From contig JABRVW010000033.1 of NCBI GenBank assembly GCA_039961715.1, forward strand, positions 1 to 7,549: a DNA stretch of 7,549 nucleotides, in the 5' to 3' direction. The DNA is from JACQPU01 sp039961715. GTDB lineage: Bacteria > Bacteroidota > Ignavibacteria > UBA10030. The position numbers were made by a program, and so were the translations under genes. Shown here piece after piece: positions 6,064 to 7,549 of the stretch (its first letter is position 1; each line of letters begins with the position of its first letter). The notes beneath the pieces were generated by a model, which ran no database searches, was not told the origin of the DNA, and was given only the letters and a program-made list of their open reading frames with translations.

Positions 6064-7446
6064 ATGCCCAAGAAGTACCGCATCCTCCTCGTTGATGACG
6101 AGAAGGACATCACCTTCCTCCTCCAGACCGAATTCGAAGATCTCGCCGAATTTGATGTCTCTGTGGCTCAAAACGGTACAGAGGCCATCAATCTCATTCA
6201 ATCCAATCTGTACGACGTGGTGTTGCTCGACATCAAGATGCCCCGCGTGGGAGGCATCGAGGTGCTGAAGTTTATTCGCGAGCACTCGCCGACAACACAG
6301 GTGATCATGCTGACCAATGTGGTGGACATGAAGACGGCGTTTGAGACCGTGAAGCTGGGGGCGTACGATTTCATTCCCAAGCCGTACGAGTCGGATCAGC
6401 TGCGCGCGACGGTGCAGAGGGCGATTGAGCGGCGGAAGCTCATGATCGAAAAGGAGATCATGAGGAACGAGCTTCTCCGCGTGGGCGGTTCGCCGGTGTT
6501 TGTCGGAAAGAGCCGGGTGACCCAGCAGGTGATTCAGCATGTGCGGAAGGTCGCCGCGAGCGACACGTTTGTGCTGATTCAGGGCGCGAGCGGCACGGGA
6601 AAAGAGCTCGTGGCGCATATGATTCACAACGAGAGTGCGCGGCGTGATGGCCCGTTCGTCGCGGTGAACTGCGCGTCGATTCCGGACCAGCTCTTGGAGA
6701 GCGAGTTATTCGGGCATGAAAAGGGGTCGTTCACCAACGCGTTCACGGCGAAGCAGGGGCTTGTCGAGGTGGCGAACGGAGGGACGCTGTTTCTGGACGA
6801 AGTGGGGGACATCAGTCCGATGACCCAGCCCAAGCTGTTGCGGTTTCTGGAGACGGGTGAGTTCCGGCGGGTGGGAGGGACGTCGGCCATGCGCGTGGAA
6901 GTTCGGATTGTTTCGGCGACGAACAAGAATCTGGCAGCCGAAGTTGCAGCAGGCAGGTTCCGTGAGGATTTGCTGTATCGCTTGAACACGTTTACGATTC
7001 AGGTTCCGCCACTGAAGGACCGCAAGGAAGATATTCCGCTTCTAGTCGAGCATTTCCTGAATCGGAAATCAAAACAGAAGCGCGTGAGCGAGGCGGCGTT
7101 GAGGGTGTTGATGGAATATGACTGGCCGGGCAATGTGCGGGAACTGGAGCATGTCATCGAGGGAGCAGCCGTGTTGTGTCAGGGCGACATCATCGAGCCG
7201 GGTGATCTGTGGGGAAACGCGGCGTTCGCAGCGGTGACCGGCGCGAAGCCCTCGCCTCTCGTGGAACCAGGGAATACGCAGGAACCGAATGGTCTGCTTT
7301 CGCTCGAAGAGGTTGAGCGGATGCACATTGAAAAGGTTCTGGAGTTCCACAAGTTCAACCGTGTCAAAACCGCCCAAACCCTGGGAATCACGCCGAAGAC
7401 GTTGTATTTGAAGATCAAGAAGTACAAGATCAAAACCAGGGAGTAA
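6064..7446 (+). CDS. NtrC-type sigma54-dependent response regulator (REC-AAA+-Fis)
   Basis: The 460-residue protein has three domains. The receiver (about 5-120) has D11/D12, D56 (LLDIKMP), T84 and K106. The sigma54-interaction AAA+ ATPase (about 143-370) has Walker A GASGTGK (174-180), Walker B TLFLDE (D245, E246), an arginine-finger region FREDLLYRLN (298-309), and sensor 2 WPGNVREL (354-361). A C-terminal Fis-type helix-turn-helix lies at about 414-457 (VKTAQTLGITPKTLYLKIKKY). It should bind enhancer-like DNA and, once phosphorylated, hydrolyse ATP to open RpoN promoters. The loop that contacts sigma54 reads GSFTNA (221-226) instead of GAFTGA: the key F and T remain, but G is replaced by N. 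SD GGTGGAG lies 4 nt before the ATG. Targets are unknown, and no good -24/-12 element was seen nearby. Length and domain order are normal for the family. Confidence 0.96.
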   Translation: MPKKYRILLVDDEKDITFLLQTEFEDLAEFDVSVAQNGTEAINLIQSNLYDVVLLDIKMPRVGGIEVLKFIREHSPTTQVIMLTNVVDMKTAFETVKLGAYDFIPKPYESDQLRATVQRAIERRKLMIEKEIMRNELLRVGGSPVFVGKSRVTQQVIQHVRKVAASDTFVLIQGASGTGKELVAHMIHNESARRDGPFVAVNCASIPDQLLESELFGHEKGSFTNAFTAKQGLVEVANGGTLFLDEVGDISPMTQPKLLRFLETGEFRRVGGTSAMRVEVRIVSATNKNLAAEVAAGRFREDLLYRLNTFTIQVPPLKDRKEDIPLLVEHFLNRKSKQKRVSEAALRVLMEYDWPGNVRELEHVIEGAAVLCQGDIIEPGDLWGNAAFAAVTGAKPSPLVEPGNTQEPNGLLSLEEVERMHIEKVLEFHKFNRVKTAQTLGITPKTLYLKIKKYKIKTRE

Positions 7447-7455
7447 AGAGTAGCC

Positions 7456-7501
7456 ATTCCCGAATCGTCACAGCCTGAACTTGAGGAGATATTTCGGGAA
7501 T
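7456..7501. repeat. Inverted repeat downstream of the NtrC-like gene
   Basis: ATTCCCGAA (7456-7464) and TTCGGGAAT (7493-7501) are perfect 9-bp inverted arms separated by 28 bp, starting 10 bp after the stop codon. No T-run follows, so it is not a standard intrinsic terminator. It could be an mRNA 3' hairpin or a protein-binding pair of sites. The remaining bases to the window end hold no gene I can support. Confidence 0.4.
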
Positions 7502-7549
7502 TGCGAACGACGAGGACACGGGCATCGGGAGCCCCCCATCCATCAGGCC

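Overview
The window is dense bacterial DNA of moderately high GC content. It is split into a leftward (minus-strand) block of nucleic-acid and housekeeping genes at about 24-4666 and a two-component signalling cluster at about 4844-7446. Visible Shine-Dalgarno sequences, a type-A-like RNase P RNA and a sigma54-type activator point to a Gram-negative-type bacterium. RecJ phrases such as 'DYDVDGT', 'DDLHDPF' and 'GCGVGFK' resemble the Bacteroidota/Chlorobiota-Ignavibacteria side of the tree. The clear SD sequences and a sigma70-like promoter argue against typical Bacteroidia. The taxonomic guess is weak. No mobile element, CRISPR array or tRNA was seen.

Leftward block, in transcription order: a NIF3/DUF34 metal-binding protein (start 4666), a coiled-coil C4 zinc-ribbon protein of the CT398 type (TTG start 3519), a short RNase HI (start 2794, ATGA overlap with the previous stop), the RNase P RNA rnpB (about 2299-1890), and the ssDNA exonuclease recJ (GTG start 1790). 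Spacing is tight (22 bp, overlap, about 70 bp, about 90 bp), so these probably form one transcription unit with a structural RNA embedded in it. An intrinsic terminator hairpin with seven T residues ends only 16 bp upstream of the NIF3 start codon. It lies inside a 39-codon open frame whose stop overlaps that start, so this leader may be an attenuator.

Signalling cluster: a minus-strand protein with a receiver domain followed by a histidine-kinase dimerisation/phosphotransfer (DHp) domain but no ATP-binding domain (start 5509). It is divergent from a plus-strand pair: a stand-alone CheY-like receiver (5672-6043) and an NtrC-type sigma54 activator (6064-7446) with REC, AAA+ and Fis-HTH domains. 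The plus-strand pair has a good sigma70-like promoter at 5572-5600, and its -10 overlaps a candidate extended -10 for the divergent gene. No complete histidine kinase is present. The simplest model is a phosphorelay: an outside kinase phosphorylates a receiver, the DHp-only protein may shuttle phosphate, and the NtrC-like protein is the output.

The points most worth a second look are the kinase-less REC-DHp protein, the altered sigma54-contact loop (GSFTNA instead of GAFTGA) in the activator, the terminator/short-ORF leader before the NIF3 gene, and the shared -10 in the divergent promoter.
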